Shown here: in pieces, positions 41,715 through 52,490 of the stretch
Position numbering within the stretch: the first letter of the stretch is position 1
How the letters are laid out: each line of letters begins with the position of its first letter
Assembly (NCBI RefSeq): GCF_916618955.1
Contig: NZ_OU745390.1
Coordinates: forward strand, 1,798,001 to 1,862,000
Source: Pseudomonas sp. Marseille-Q3773
Lineage (GTDB): Bacteria; Pseudomonadota; Gammaproteobacteria; Pseudomonadales; Pseudomonadaceae
Direction of reading: 5' to 3'
Length of the DNA stretch: 64,000 nt
Made by a program: the position numbers and the translations under genes
The notes under the pieces: model-generated
Told to the model about the DNA's origin: nothing
Databases searched by the model: none
The model's input: only the letters and a program-made list of their open reading frames with translations

Positions 41715-43529
41715 GTGTTTCTGCTTTGCCTTGCCTTCGAAGCCCACGCCGCCCCCACCCACGCCCTCACCGTCTACGGCGAAGCGCCCCGTTACAACGC
41801 CAGCTTCCAGCACTTCGACTACGTCAACCCCGACGCTCCCAAGGGTGGCATCCTGCGCCGTTCGGCCATCGAGATCGGCCAGTTCGACCATATCCTGCCG
41901 TACATCGACAAAGGCATCGGCGTCAGCGAGGTCGATGGCCTGCTGTACGCGCCACTGGCCATGCGTTCGTTCGATGAGCCCTATACCGTCTATGGCCTGA
42001 TTGCCCGGCACATGGAGCGCGGCCCGGATGACGCCTGGCTGCGTTTCGACATCGACCCACGCGCCACCTTCGCCGATGGCAAGCCGGTGCGCGCCGAAGA
42101 CGTACGCTTCACCTTCGAGCTGCTGATGAGCAAGGGCAGCCTCAGGTACCGCACCCAGTTCGCCGACGTTGCCGGGGTGGCAGTGGAGAGCCCGCGGCGG
42201 GTGCGTTTCGACTTCAAACCCGGGCATGGCCGTACCCTGGCGCTGGACCTCGCCAGCCTGCCAGTGCTGCCCGAGCACGACTGGCAGCAGCGCGATTTCG
42301 CCAATGGCGCCGGCTTCGACAAGCCGGTCGGCAGCGGGCCGTACCGTATCGGCCGCATCGACAACGGCCGCAGCATCACCTTCGAGCGTGACCCGAACTG
42401 GTGGGCACGGGACCTGCCGGCCAGCCGTGGCCGCTACAATTTCGACAAGCTGCGCATCGAGTACTTCGGCGACACCGAAGTGGCGCGGCAGGTGCTCAAG
42501 GGCGGCGGCTACGACTATAACCGCGAGTTCTCCGCCACCGCCTACACCTTGGGCTATGCCGGCGCGCAACTGGATGACGGGCGCCTGCAGCGTGCCCATC
42601 TGGGCCCGGCCAAGCCGCAGGTTGCCCAGGGCTTCGTGTTCAACCTTGACCAAGCGCAGTTCAAGGACCGCCGGGTGCGCCAGGCACTGGGCATGCTGTG
42701 GGATTTCGAATGGAGCAACCGGCAGATGATGCGCAACCTGTACATCCGCCAGCAGAGTGTGTTTTCCAACACCCCGCTGGCTGCGCGCGAGTTGCCTGAT
42801 GCCGGTGAGTTGAAACTGCTCGAACCCTTGCGTGGCCAGGTGCCGGACGAAGTCTTCAGCCGTGTGTTCAGCGCGCCGGTCAGCGATGGCTCGGGGATCA
42901 TCCGCCAGCAACAGTTGCAGGCCCTGGCCCTGCTCGAACAGGCCGGCTGGCGCCCGCAGGGCGATCGCCTGGTCGACAGCCAGGGCACGCCGTTGGCATT
43001 CACCTTCCTCAACGGCCAGGCGGGCATGGAGCGCCTGCTCCTGCCGTGGAAGCGCAACCTGGCGCAGATCGGCGTGACACTGAACATCCGCAACGTCGAC
43101 TCGGCCCAGTACGTCAACCGCCTGATGGCCCGCGACTACGACATGATCGTGACCGGCTACCCGGTCACCCTGTCGCCCGGTGCCGAGCTGTACAACTACT
43201 TTGGCTCGGCAGCGGCCCACGACCCCGGCTCGAACAACCTGATGGTGTTGCAGGACCCTGCCGTGGACCACCTGGTCGACGGCCTGGTGCGCGCTGCCAC
43301 CCAGGCCGACATGCTGCAGCATGCCCGCGCCCTGGACCGGGTGCTGCAATGGAACTACTACTGGATCCCCAACTACTACCCGCCTGGCAGCTCCACCGTG
43401 TGGTGGAACCGCTTCGGCCGGCCCAAGGTCCAGGCGGCCTATGACGAAGGCCTGGACACCTGGTGGGAGGTCAGCCCCAGCGCGCTGACCAATGCGCAGA
43501 TGGCCGAGCGCCTGAAGGCTTCGCCATGA
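41715..43529 (+). CDS. Peptide/oligopeptide ABC transporter binding protein (YejA-like, SBP family 5)
   Basis: About 604 residues. The mature part begins [15 protein letters not shown] and follows the YejA branch of family 5 binding proteins ([42 protein letters not shown], CfNLDQ-type core and [10 protein letters not shown] end). It should bind peptides, perhaps microcin-like ones, in the periplasm and pass them to the two permeases downstream. GTG 41715, 9 bases after AGGGG, is the best start but leaves a very short signal ([12 protein letters not shown]) with no basic residue. Longer in-frame starts at 41697 or 41604 run through the REP repeat. Its stop overlaps the next start (ATGA). Confidence 0.82.
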   Translation: MFLLCLAFEAHAAPTHALTVYGEAPRYNASFQHFDYVNPDAPKGGILRRSAIEIGQFDHILPYIDKGIGVSEVDGLLYAPLAMRSFDEPYTVYGLIARHMERGPDDAWLRFDIDPRATFADGKPVRAEDVRFTFELLMSKGSLRYRTQFADVAGVAVESPRRVRFDFKPGHGRTLALDLASLPVLPEHDWQQRDFANGAGFDKPVGSGPYRIGRIDNGRSITFERDPNWWARDLPASRGRYNFDKLRIEYFGDTEVARQVLKGGGYDYNREFSATAYTLGYAGAQLDDGRLQRAHLGPAKPQVAQGFVFNLDQAQFKDRRVRQALGMLWDFEWSNRQMMRNLYIRQQSVFSNTPLAARELPDAGELKLLEPLRGQVPDEVFSRVFSAPVSDGSGIIRQQQLQALALLEQAGWRPQGDRLVDSQGTPLAFTFLNGQAGMERLLLPWKRNLAQIGVTLNIRNVDSAQYVNRLMARDYDMIVTGYPVTLSPGAELYNYFGSAAAHDPGSNNLMVLQDPAVDHLVDGLVRAATQADMLQHARALDRVLQWNYYWIPNYYPPGSSTVWWNRFGRPKVQAAYDEGLDTWWEVSPSALTNAQMAERLKASP

Positions 43530-44584
43530 CCGGTTACATCCTGCGCCGCCTGTTGCTGATCATTCCGACCCTGCTGGCGATCCTGCTGGTCAATTTCGCC
43601 ATCGTCCAGGCGGCGCCGGGCGGCCCGGTGGAACAGGCCGTGGCCCGCCTGCAAGGGCTTGGCGCCGGTGCGCCTGGTGCCCGGGCCGAGGTGGTGCATG
43701 GCGAGTCCCGCGCCAGCCGTGGCCTGGACCCGAAGCTGATCGACGAGATCAAGCGCCAGTACGGCTTCGACAAGAGCGCCCCCGAGCGCTTGTGGCTGAT
43801 GCTCGGCCAATACGCCCGGCTGGACTTCGGCAACAGCTTCTTCCGTGGCGCCAAGGTCACCGAGCTGATCCTCGACAAACTGCCGGTTACCCTGTCGCTG
43901 GGCTTTTGGGCCACGCTGATCACCTACCTGGTCTCGATCCCGTTGGGCATCCGCAAGGCGGTACGCCATGGCAGCCGCTTCGATGCCTGGAGCAGCGCGC
44001 TGATCGTGGTCGGCTACGCCCTGCCCTCGTTCCTGTTCGCCCTGCTACTGATCGTGCTGTTCGCTGGCGGCACCTCGCTCAACTGGTTCCCGGTGCGTGG
44101 CCTGGTCTCGGACAATTTCGACGAACTCAGCCTGCTGGGCCAGGTCGCCGATTACTTCTGGCACCTGGTGCTGCCGGTCGGCGCGCTGGTCATCGGCGGC
44201 TTCGCCACCCTCACCCTGCTGACCAAGAATGCCTTCCTCGACGAGATTTCCCGGCAATACGTGGTCACCGCCCGAGCCAAGGGCCTGAGCGAGCGCCGGG
44301 TGCTGTATGGCCACGTATTGCGCAACGCCATGCTGCTGGTGGTGGCCGGGTTGCCGCAGGCGCTGATCACGGTGTTCTTCGCCGGCTCGCTGCTGATCGA
44401 GGTGATCTTCTCGCTCGATGGCCTGGGCCGCATGAGCTATGAAGCGGCAGTGGCGCGAGACTACCCGGTGGTGTTCGGCACGCTGTTCATCTTTACCCTG
44501 GCGGGCCTGTTGATCCGCCTGGTCGGCGACCTGTCGTATACCCTGCTCGACCCGCGCATCGACTTCGACACGAGGGCGCACTGA
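43526..44584 (+). CDS. Peptide ABC transporter permease (YejB-like)
   Basis: A 352-residue inner-membrane permease with about six helices. [34 protein letters not shown] is the YejB/DppB opening, and [24 protein letters not shown] is the EAA loop that contacts the ATPase. It is coupled by 4-bp overlap to the binding-protein gene and by TGATG to the YejE-like gene. Together they make the membrane channel of a peptide importer. The large loop after TM1 is characteristic of YejB. Confidence 0.9.
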   Translation: MTGYILRRLLLIIPTLLAILLVNFAIVQAAPGGPVEQAVARLQGLGAGAPGARAEVVHGESRASRGLDPKLIDEIKRQYGFDKSAPERLWLMLGQYARLDFGNSFFRGAKVTELILDKLPVTLSLGFWATLITYLVSIPLGIRKAVRHGSRFDAWSSALIVVGYALPSFLFALLLIVLFAGGTSLNWFPVRGLVSDNFDELSLLGQVADYFWHLVLPVGALVIGGFATLTLLTKNAFLDEISRQYVVTARAKGLSERRVLYGHVLRNAMLLVVAGLPQALITVFFAGSLLIEVIFSLDGLGRMSYEAAVARDYPVVFGTLFIFTLAGLLIRLVGDLSYTLLDPRIDFDTRAH

Positions 44585-45600
44585 TGCTGTCACCGGTCGC
44601 GCGCCGTCGCCTGCAGCGCTTTCGCCGCAACCGCCTTGGCTGGGTGTCGCTGTGGCTGTTCGCCTGCCTGCTGCTGTTGAGCCTGTGTGCCGAGCTGGTG
44701 GCCAACGACAAGCCGTTGCTGCTCGGCTACAAGGGCGAGCTTTACGTGCCCGCGCTCAAACGTTACAGCGAGCAGCAGTTCGGCGGCCAGCTGCCGTTCC
44801 AGCCGGACTACCGCAGCGCGTACGTGCGCCAGCTGATCGCCGACCAGGGCGGCTGGATGCTGTTCGCGCCGATCCCGTTCAGTGCCGATACCCCCAACTA
44901 CGACCTGCAGGTGCCCACGCCCAGCCCGCCCAGCGCCAGCAACTGGCTGGGCACCGACGACCAGGGCCGCGACGTGCTGGCCCGGGTGCTGTATGGCACC
45001 CGGGTATCGTTGCTGTTCGCCTTTGCCCTGACCGTGGTCAGCGTACTCATTGGCGTGGCGGCCGGCGCCCTGCAGGGCTACCACGGCGGCTGGGTCGACT
45101 TGCTTGGCCAGCGCCTGCTGGAGGTTTGGTCGGGGCTGCCGGTGCTGTACCTGCTGATCATCCTCAGCGGCTTTGTCGAACCGGACTTCTGGTGGCTGCT
45201 GGGGATCATGGCGCTGTTTTCCTGGCTGACCCTGGTCGATGTGGTGCGCGCCGAATTCCTGCGTGGGCGCAACCTGGAGTACGTGAAGGCGGCCCGGGCG
45301 CTGGGCTTGCCGGACAGCCAGGTGATGCTGCGGCACATCCTGCCCAACGCGATGAACGCCACGCTCACTTACATACCGTTCATGTTGACCGGCGCGATTA
45401 CCACCCTGACTGCACTGGACTTCCTTGGTTTCGGCATGCCGGCCGGGAGCGCTTCGCTGGGTGAGCTGGTGACCCAGGGCAAACAGCATCTGGAGGCGCC
45501 GTGGCTGGGCTTTACCGCATTCTTTGCACTGGCGCTGATCCTGTCGCTGCTGGTGTTTATCGGCGATGCCTTGCGCGAGGCGTTCGACCCCAGGGGATAG
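44584..45600 (+). CDS. Peptide ABC transporter permease (YejE-like)
   Basis: A 338-residue permease, partner of the YejB-like protein. RRRLQRFRRNRLGWVSLWLFACLLLLSLCAELVAND is the usual basic start plus TM1, then a long periplasmic loop with YRSAYV, WMLFAPIPFSADTPNYD, followed by NWLGTDDQGRDVLARVLYGTRVS and the EAA loop EYVKAARALGLPDSQVMLRHILPNAMN. Both EAA loops call for an ATPase like YejF, but the next gene (36 bp on) is a sigma-54 activator. The ATPase must be shared from elsewhere or the set is incomplete. Confidence 0.9.
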   Translation: MLSPVARRRLQRFRRNRLGWVSLWLFACLLLLSLCAELVANDKPLLLGYKGELYVPALKRYSEQQFGGQLPFQPDYRSAYVRQLIADQGGWMLFAPIPFSADTPNYDLQVPTPSPPSASNWLGTDDQGRDVLARVLYGTRVSLLFAFALTVVSVLIGVAAGALQGYHGGWVDLLGQRLLEVWSGLPVLYLLIILSGFVEPDFWWLLGIMALFSWLTLVDVVRAEFLRGRNLEYVKAARALGLPDSQVMLRHILPNAMNATLTYIPFMLTGAITTLTALDFLGFGMPAGSASLGELVTQGKQHLEAPWLGFTAFFALALILSLLVFIGDALREAFDPRG

Positions 45601-45636
45601 GCCAGGCCTGCTCACAGATGATTTGGAATTAGACCC

Positions 45637-47019
<1,383 letters not shown>

Positions 47020-47038
47020 TTCGAGACTTGGTTTTCTA

Positions 47039-47166
47039 TTTTGAGATTGTAGCAAGGGCCGCGCCCTCGACCGCGACACGAGCCCGTGCCTGACGGTTAT
47101 ATCGGTGCCTGTGTGGAGCGGCCTTGCGTCGCGACAGCCACAAAGCGGCGCAAAGAAATCTCAAAG
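47039..47166. promoter_or_regulatory. Candidate enhancer sites for the sigma-54 activator
   Basis: TTTTGAGATTG (47039-47049) and its inverted near-copy AAATCTCAAAG (47156-47166) share TTTGAGATT. They lie 175 and 58 bases upstream of the -24/-12 promoter, a range used by sigma-54 enhancer proteins. Between them is a 20-mer (47115-47134) identical to a REP arm at 50012-50031. The palindrome GTCTC-N6-GAGAC spans the activator's stop codon (47012-47027). Confidence 0.4.
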
Positions 47167-47223
47167 CAGAGACAGAAACCAATAAAAAAAGAAAATATCC
47201 TTGTAATTCAATAACTTGGAAAC

Positions 47224-47239
47224 TGGCACAATTCCCGCT
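47224..47239 (+). promoter_or_regulatory. Sigma-54 (-24/-12) promoter of the 3-hydroxybutyrate operon
   Basis: TGGCAC-N7-CGCT keeps GG and GC at the required 12-base spacing, with TGGCAC identical to consensus and GC(T) at -12. Transcription would start near 47250, about 39 bases before the permease ATG. The neighbouring sigma-54 activator gene supports the call. Confidence 0.85.
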
Positions 47240-47288
47240 AATACCTGGACACCGATAAAAACAAGACTCACCCAGGAGACCTACCCCG

Positions 47289-48680
47289 ATGACCGTGCTC
47301 ATCGCCCTCGCCGCCTTGGCCCTGCTGATGCTCGCCGCCTACCGTGGCTACAGCGTAATCCTCTTCGCCCCGATCGCCGCCCTCGGCGCCGTGCTGCTCA
47401 CCGACCCGTCCGCCGTGGCGCCCGCATTCACCGGGGTGTTCATGGAGAAGATGGTCGGCTTCATCAAACTCTATTTCCCGGTGTTCCTGCTGGGGGCGGT
47501 GTTCGGCAAGCTGATCGAGCTGTCAGGCTTCTCCCGCTCGATCGTCGCCGCGGCGATCCGCGTGCTTGGCACCCGCCAGGCCCTGCTGGTGATCGTGCTG
47601 GTCTGCGCCCTGCTCACCTATGGCGGTGTGTCGCTGTTCGTGGTGGTATTCGCGGTGTACCCGTTCGCTGCCGAAATGTTCCGCCAGAGCAACATTCCCA
47701 AACGGCTGATTCCGGCCACCATCGCCCTGGGCGCCTTTTCGTTCACCATGGACGCCCTGCCCGGCACCCCGCAGATCCAGAACATCATCCCCAGCACCTT
47801 CTTCAACACCACCGCCTGGGCCGCGCCCTGGCTGGGCCTGATCGGCACGCTGTTCGTGTTCTGCGCAGGCATGGCCTACCTGCAACGCCAGCGCAACAAG
47901 GCGCAACGTGCCGGTGAAGGCTACGGCAGCAACTTGCGCAACGAACCGGAAACCGCCGCCGACCTGGCCTTGCCCAACCCCTGGCTGGCCTTGTCGCCGC
48001 TGCTGCTGGTGGGGGTGATGAACCTGCTCTTCACCCACTGGATCCCGCAATGGTACGGCCCCAGCCACAGCCTGCAGCTGCCCGGCATGAGCGCGCCGGT
48101 GCAAAGCGACGTGGCCAAGCTCACGGCGATCTGGGCAGTGCAGGCGGCCTTGCTGGTGGGCATCCTGATGGTGCTGGTGTGTGCCTTCGGTGCCATTCGC
48201 ACACGCCTGGCCGAAGGCAGCAAGAGTGCCGTGGCCGGCGCCTTGCTGGCGGCCATGAACACCGCCTCGGAATACGGTTTTGGCGCGGTGATCGCCTCGC
48301 TGCCGGGCTTCCTGGTACTGGCCGACGCCCTGCGCGGCATCCCCAACCCGCTGGTCAACGAGGCCATCACCGTGACCTTGCTGGCCGGTATCACCGGGTC
48401 TGCCTCGGGCGGCATGAGCATCGCCCTGGCGGCCATGGGCGACAGTTTCATCGCCGCCGCCAATGCCGCCAACATACCGCTGGAAGTGCTGCACCGGGTA
48501 GCGGCCATGGCCAGCGGCGGCATGGACACGCTGCCGCACAATGGCGCGGTCATCACCTTGCTGGCGGTGACCGGGCTGACCCACCGCGAGGCCTACAAGG
48601 ACATTTTTGGTATTACCCTGATCAAGACCCTGGCGGTATTCGTGGTCATCACCACGTTCTGCGCCACCGACATCGTCTAA
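47289..48680 (+). CDS. GntP-family permease, probable 3-hydroxybutyrate transporter
   Basis: A 463-residue inner-membrane permease with about 12 helices, of the GntP/ion transporter superfamily. RGYSVILFAPIAALGAVLLTDP, PAFTGVFMEKMVGFIKLYFPVFLLGAVFGK and DALPGTPQIQNIIPSTFF fit. The last is like a substrate-binding hairpin in that family. Its dehydrogenase partner follows by 10 bp, so import of D-3-hydroxybutyrate is the most likely role. AGGAGA precedes the ATG. A sigma-54 promoter stands 50 bases upstream. Confidence 0.88.
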   Translation: MTVLIALAALALLMLAAYRGYSVILFAPIAALGAVLLTDPSAVAPAFTGVFMEKMVGFIKLYFPVFLLGAVFGKLIELSGFSRSIVAAAIRVLGTRQALLVIVLVCALLTYGGVSLFVVVFAVYPFAAEMFRQSNIPKRLIPATIALGAFSFTMDALPGTPQIQNIIPSTFFNTTAWAAPWLGLIGTLFVFCAGMAYLQRQRNKAQRAGEGYGSNLRNEPETAADLALPNPWLALSPLLLVGVMNLLFTHWIPQWYGPSHSLQLPGMSAPVQSDVAKLTAIWAVQAALLVGILMVLVCAFGAIRTRLAEGSKSAVAGALLAAMNTASEYGFGAVIASLPGFLVLADALRGIPNPLVNEAITVTLLAGITGSASGGMSIALAAMGDSFIAAANAANIPLEVLHRVAAMASGGMDTLPHNGAVITLLAVTGLTHREAYKDIFGITLIKTLAVFVVITTFCATDIV

Positions 48681-48690
48681 GGAGCATTGC

Positions 48691-49461
48691 ATGACCCTCA
48701 ACGGCAAGACTGCACTCGTCACCGGTTCGACCAGCGGCATCGGCCTGGGCATTGCCCAGGTGCTGGCCCGCGCGGGCGCCAACATCGTGCTCAATGGCTT
48801 CGGCGACCCGGCAGCGGCAATAGCCGAGATCGCCCGGCACGGGGTGAAAGTGGTGCATCACCCAGCCGACCTGTCGGACGTGGCCCAGATCGAGGCGCTG
48901 TTCACCCTGGCCGAACAGACCTTCGGCGGCGTCGACATTCTGGTCAACAACGCCGGCATCCAGCATGTAGCGCCGGTGGAGCAATTTCCGCCGGAAAGCT
49001 GGGACAAGATCATCGCGCTCAACCTGTCGGCCGTGTTTCACGGCACCCGCCTGGCCTTGCCTGGCATGCGCACGCGCAACTGGGGGCGCATCATCAATGT
49101 TGCCTCGGTGCATGGCCTGGTCGGTTCGACCGGCAAGGCGGCGTATGTGGCGGCCAAGCACGGGGTGCTCGGCCTGACCAAGGTGGTGGGCCTGGAAACT
49201 GCCACCAGCAACGTGACCTGCAATGCCATCTGCCCGGGTTGGGTGCTGACCCCGCTGGTGCAGAAGCAGATCGACGATCGTGCGGCCAACGGTGGCGATC
49301 CGCTGCAAGCGCAACACGATCTGCTGGCTGAAAAACAACCCTCACTGGCCTTCGTCACCCCCGAGCAGCTGGGCGAGCTGGTACTATTCCTGTGCAGCGA
49401 GGCCGCAAGCCAGGTTCGCGGTGCCGCCTGGAACGTCGACGGTGGCTGGTTGGCCCAGTGA
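48691..49461 (+). CDS. hbdH: D-3-hydroxybutyrate dehydrogenase
   Basis: A 256-residue short-chain dehydrogenase that oxidises 3-hydroxybutyrate to acetoacetate with [16 protein letters not shown] is the cofactor loop, [19 protein letters not shown] and [28 protein letters not shown] (Ser, Tyr152, Lys156) are near-identical to known bacterial 3-hydroxybutyrate dehydrogenases as I remember them, and [11 protein letters not shown] follows. AAGGAG precedes the ATG, 10 bp after the permease. The acetoacetate formed can be activated by acetoacetyl-CoA synthetase (50159) or by ScoAB (17.7-19.1 kb). Confidence 0.94.
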   Translation: MTLNGKTALVTGSTSGIGLGIAQVLARAGANIVLNGFGDPAAAIAEIARHGVKVVHHPADLSDVAQIEALFTLAEQTFGGVDILVNNAGIQHVAPVEQFPPESWDKIIALNLSAVFHGTRLALPGMRTRNWGRIINVASVHGLVGSTGKAAYVAAKHGVLGLTKVVGLETATSNVTCNAICPGWVLTPLVQKQIDDRAANGGDPLQAQHDLLAEKQPSLAFVTPEQLGELVLFLCSEAASQVRGAAWNVDGGWLAQ

Positions 49462-49516
49462 GGGACGGCCTGGATCTGGCGCTGGCCTTGCATTCGTTTA
49501 TCTGCAAGGAGGCCCT

Positions 49517-49996
49517 ATGCGCCCAACCCCGAAGACCGCGATCCTGGCCCTGACCCTGGCGGCTGCCGCGCACGCGTCAGCTGCCAGCCTGAAGGATGTC
49601 GCGCCCTACCCCGAGGCGGAAAAAGGCTTCACCCGGCAGGTCATTCACCTGCCGGCGCAGGCCGATGAGTCGGCCTACAAACTGGAAATCCTCGCTGGCA
49701 AGACCTTGCAGGTGGACTGCAACCGCCAGCGCCTGGGCGGCAGCCTGGAGGAACGCACCCTGGATGGCTGGGGCTACAGCTACTACCGCCTGGACAAGGT
49801 CAGTGGCCCGGCCAGCACGCTGATGGCCTGCCCGGATGGCAAGCACACCGAGGCCTTCGTGCCGGTGGTCGGCGAAGGCTTCATGCTGCGCTACAACAGC
49901 AAGCTGCCAGTGGTGGTGTATGTGCCCAAGGATGTCGAAGTGCGCTACCGCATCTGGAGCGCATCGCAGGACGTGCAAAAGGCTAAAGTAGAGTAA
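49517..49996 (+). CDS. eco: Ecotin-family serine protease inhibitor
   Basis: A 159-residue periplasmic protein with signal peptide ([18 protein letters not shown]). [31 protein letters not shown], and [10 protein letters not shown], with Met as the P1 residue and a Cys pair for the disulphide, are ecotin marks; EVRYRIWSA is the dimer strand. Ecotin blocks trypsin-like and elastase-like proteases, so it guards against host or predator enzymes. AAGGAGG precedes the ATG. It follows hbdH by 55 bp and may be co-transcribed, though the function is unrelated. A large REP palindrome follows. Confidence 0.94.
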   Translation: MRPTPKTAILALTLAAAAHASAASLKDVAPYPEAEKGFTRQVIHLPAQADESAYKLEILAGKTLQVDCNRQRLGGSLEERTLDGWGYSYYRLDKVSGPASTLMACPDGKHTEAFVPVVGEGFMLRYNSKLPVVVYVPKDVEVRYRIWSASQDVQKAKVE

Positions 49997-50007
49997 ACAC
50001 TGCTTCT

Positions 50008-50122
50008 TGCAGGAGCGGCCTTGCGTCGCGATGGGCTGCGAAGCAGGCCCGGGTTTTCAGCTTCGCAGCACAAATTGCCGGGGCTGCTGCGCAGCCCATC
50101 GCGACGCAAGGCCGCTCCTGCA
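50008..50122. repeat. Large REP palindrome with 33-bp perfect arms
   Basis: TGCAGGAGCGGCCTTGCGTC... (50008-50040) is perfectly complementary to 50090-50122. Inside are further palindromes GCTGCGAAGC/GCTTCGCAGC and GGGCTGCTGCGCAGCCC. It separates ecotin from acetoacetyl-CoA synthetase and ends 37 bases before the latter's ATG. The 20-mer 50012-50031 recurs alone at 47115-47134. Confidence 0.88.
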
Positions 50123-50158
50123 GGTTCAGGCTCGGCTGGCAGTAGCAGGAGGTTCGGC

Positions 50159-52111
50159 ATGAACGATGTGCTCTGGCGCCCCTCCACGGCGCAGATCGAG
50201 GCCAGCCGGATGGAGGCATTCCGCCGCTGGGTCAACCTGCGCTACAACCTGCAACTCGACGACTACCAAGCGTTGCACCGCTGGAGCATCGAGCAGCGCG
50301 CGGCCTTCTGGCAAACCCTCGCCGACTATTTCCAGGTTCACTGGCATACCCCGCCGAGCCAGGTGCTGCGCGAAGGTGCGCAGATGCCCGATGCCCAGTG
50401 GTTTGCCAACGCCACCCTGAATTTTGCCGAGCACCTGCTGCGCCGTCGCGACGACCGTCCTGCCGTGGTCGCCGTACGCGAAGACGGTCAACGCCAAGTG
50501 TTCACTCATGCTCAGCTGGCCGCCCAGGTGGCCGGGTTGCAGAACGCCCTCAAGGCTGCCGGCATCGTCCCTGGCGACCGGGTCGCCGCCATCATGCCCA
50601 ATACCTGGCAGACACTGGTCGCCATGCTGGCTTGCACCAGCCTCGGCGCTGTCTGGTCCAGCTCGTCACCCGAGTTCGGTGTGCACGGCATCATCGACCG
50701 CTTCGGCCAGATCGAGCCCAAGCTGCTGATCGCCTGCGCCGGCTACCAGTACGCCGGCAAAGACATCGACCAGGTGGACAAGGTCAACCAGGTGTGCACG
50801 CAGTTGCCCGGCCTGCAGCAGCTGGTCGTGGTGCCCCATACCCGCCGTGGTACGCACGCCGCCGAGTTCCAGGCTGCCAGCGTCAGGCTGTGGGACGACT
50901 TCTACCAGTCCGGCGGCGAGCCGCGCTTCACCCCGCTGCCGTTCGACCATCCGCTGTATATCCTGTATTCCAGTGGCACCACCGGCGTACCCAAGTGCAT
51001 CGTCCACCGCGCCGGAGGCGTATTGTTGCAGCACCTCAAGGAGCACGGCCTGCACAACGACCTGAAGGCCGATGAGGTGCTGTTCTACTACACCACGTGC
51101 GGCTGGATGATGTGGAACTGGCTGGCCAGCGGCCTGGCGCTGGGCGCTACGCTGGTGCTGTACGACGGCTCGCCCTTCCACCCGGGCCCCGAGCGCCTGC
51201 TCGACCTGATCGACGCCGAGGGCATCCACGTCTTCGGTACCAGCGCCAAGTACCTGGCGGCGCTGGAGCAGGCGGGCCTGGAGCCGGCAGCGAGCCATCA
51301 GCTCGGCCGCTTGCGGCTATTGCTGTCGACCGGCTCGCCGTTGTCGCCGCACAGCTACGATTACGTGTACCGCAAGGTCAAGGCCGACCTGTGCCTGGCC
51401 TCCATGTCCGGCGGTACCGACATAGTCTCCTGCTTCGTGTTGGGCAACCCGACCCTGCCGGTGCGCCGTGGCGAAATCCAGTGCAAGGGGCTGGGCATGG
51501 CAGTGGAGGTGTGGAACGAGCACGGTCAGCCGGTGCAGGGCGAAAAAGGCGAGCTGGTGTGCACGCGCCATTTCCCATGCATGCCGTTGGGCTTCTGGCA
51601 TGACCCGGACGGCAGCCGTTATCACGACGCTTATTTCAGCCAGCTCCCCGGGGTGTGGGCCCAGGGCGACTACGCCGAGCAGCGCGCCGGGGGCGGGCTG
51701 GTGATCCATGGCCGTTCCGATGCCGTGCTCAACCCGGGTGGCGTGCGCATTGGCACGGCGGAGATCTACCGCCAGGTGGAAAAGGTCGAGCAGGTAGTGG
51801 AAAGCGTGGCCATCGGCCAGGACTGGAACGGCGATGTACGAGTGGTGCTGTTCGTGCGCCTGCGCGATGGTCTGCACCTGGACGATGCCCTGCGCCAGCG
51901 GATCCGCCAGGTCATCCGCCAGTACACCACGCCGCGCCATGTGCCGGCGGTGATCGCCCAGGTCGACGACATTCCGCGGACCATCAGCGGCAAGGTCGTG
52001 GAGCTGGCGGTACGCAATGTGGTGCATGGCCTGCCGGTGAAGAACACCGACGCCCTGGCCAACCCCGAGGCGCTGGAGCAGTTTCGCGAGCGCAAGGAAC
52101 TGCAAAGTTGA
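50159..52111 (+). CDS. aacS: Acetoacetyl-CoA synthetase
   Basis: A 650-residue ANL adenylate-forming enzyme: acetoacetate + ATP + CoA gives acetoacetyl-CoA, AMP and PPi. The opening LWRPSTAQIEASRMEAFRRW is typical of AACS rather than acetyl-CoA synthetase. YILYSSGTTGVPKCIVHRAGG is the P-loop-like A3 motif, TTCGWMMWNW and GGTDIVSCFVLGNPTLPV follow, and IPRTISGKVVELAVR holds the late catalytic Lys. AGGAGG precedes ATG 50159. The enzyme completes the hydroxybutyrate module (GntP, HbdH) in the cytoplasm. Confidence 0.94.
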   Translation: MNDVLWRPSTAQIEASRMEAFRRWVNLRYNLQLDDYQALHRWSIEQRAAFWQTLADYFQVHWHTPPSQVLREGAQMPDAQWFANATLNFAEHLLRRRDDRPAVVAVREDGQRQVFTHAQLAAQVAGLQNALKAAGIVPGDRVAAIMPNTWQTLVAMLACTSLGAVWSSSSPEFGVHGIIDRFGQIEPKLLIACAGYQYAGKDIDQVDKVNQVCTQLPGLQQLVVVPHTRRGTHAAEFQAASVRLWDDFYQSGGEPRFTPLPFDHPLYILYSSGTTGVPKCIVHRAGGVLLQHLKEHGLHNDLKADEVLFYYTTCGWMMWNWLASGLALGATLVLYDGSPFHPGPERLLDLIDAEGIHVFGTSAKYLAALEQAGLEPAASHQLGRLRLLLSTGSPLSPHSYDYVYRKVKADLCLASMSGGTDIVSCFVLGNPTLPVRRGEIQCKGLGMAVEVWNEHGQPVQGEKGELVCTRHFPCMPLGFWHDPDGSRYHDAYFSQLPGVWAQGDYAEQRAGGGLVIHGRSDAVLNPGGVRIGTAEIYRQVEKVEQVVESVAIGQDWNGDVRVVLFVRLRDGLHLDDALRQRIRQVIRQYTTPRHVPAVIAQVDDIPRTISGKVVELAVRNVVHGLPVKNTDALANPEALEQFRERKELQS

Positions 52112-52208
52112 CGTTATCGCCCCCCCTACAGGGCATGCGCAATGGTTTCAACCAGGGTGACTCAGGCATAATGCGCCCCTTTTTGCACCGCGAAGCACAG
52201 GTACCGCC

Positions 52209-52484
52209 ATGAAAGCCCAAGCCCGCCACATCCTGGTCAAGACCGCTGACGAAGCCGAAAAGCTCAAGCAGCGCATCGCCAATGGCGAGGCTTTCGATGT
52301 GCTCGCGAAAAAGTTCTCCATCTGCCCCTCGGGCAAGCGCGGCGGTGACTTGGGCGAGATTCGCCCCGGGCAGATGGTCGGCGCCATCGACCAGGTGATT
52401 TTCAAGAAGCCCCTGCGCGTGGTGCACGGGCCGATCAAGAGCAAGTTCGGCTACCACCTGGTGCAGACCTTCTATCGCGACTGA
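52209..52484 (+). CDS. Parvulin-type peptidyl-prolyl isomerase (second copy)
   Basis: A 91-residue cytoplasmic parvulin. ARHILVKTADEAEKLKQRI, FDVLAKKFSICPSGKRGGDLGEIRPGQMV and FGYHLVQTFYRD match the protein encoded at 41309-41590 along the whole length, but with about half of the residues changed, so it is an old paralogue. It lies 97 bp after aacS and converges with a LysE-type exporter gene with 6 bases between stops. Confidence 0.92.
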   Translation: MKAQARHILVKTADEAEKLKQRIANGEAFDVLAKKFSICPSGKRGGDLGEIRPGQMVGAIDQVIFKKPLRVVHGPIKSKFGYHLVQTFYRD

Positions 52485-52490
52485 TGGGCG

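Noticed and set aside
41706..43349. Minus-strand open frame of 547 codons opposite the Yej-like binding protein
   Set aside because: Antisense shadow of a clear family 5 binding protein; composition is His/Val/Gln-rich and no motif was found.
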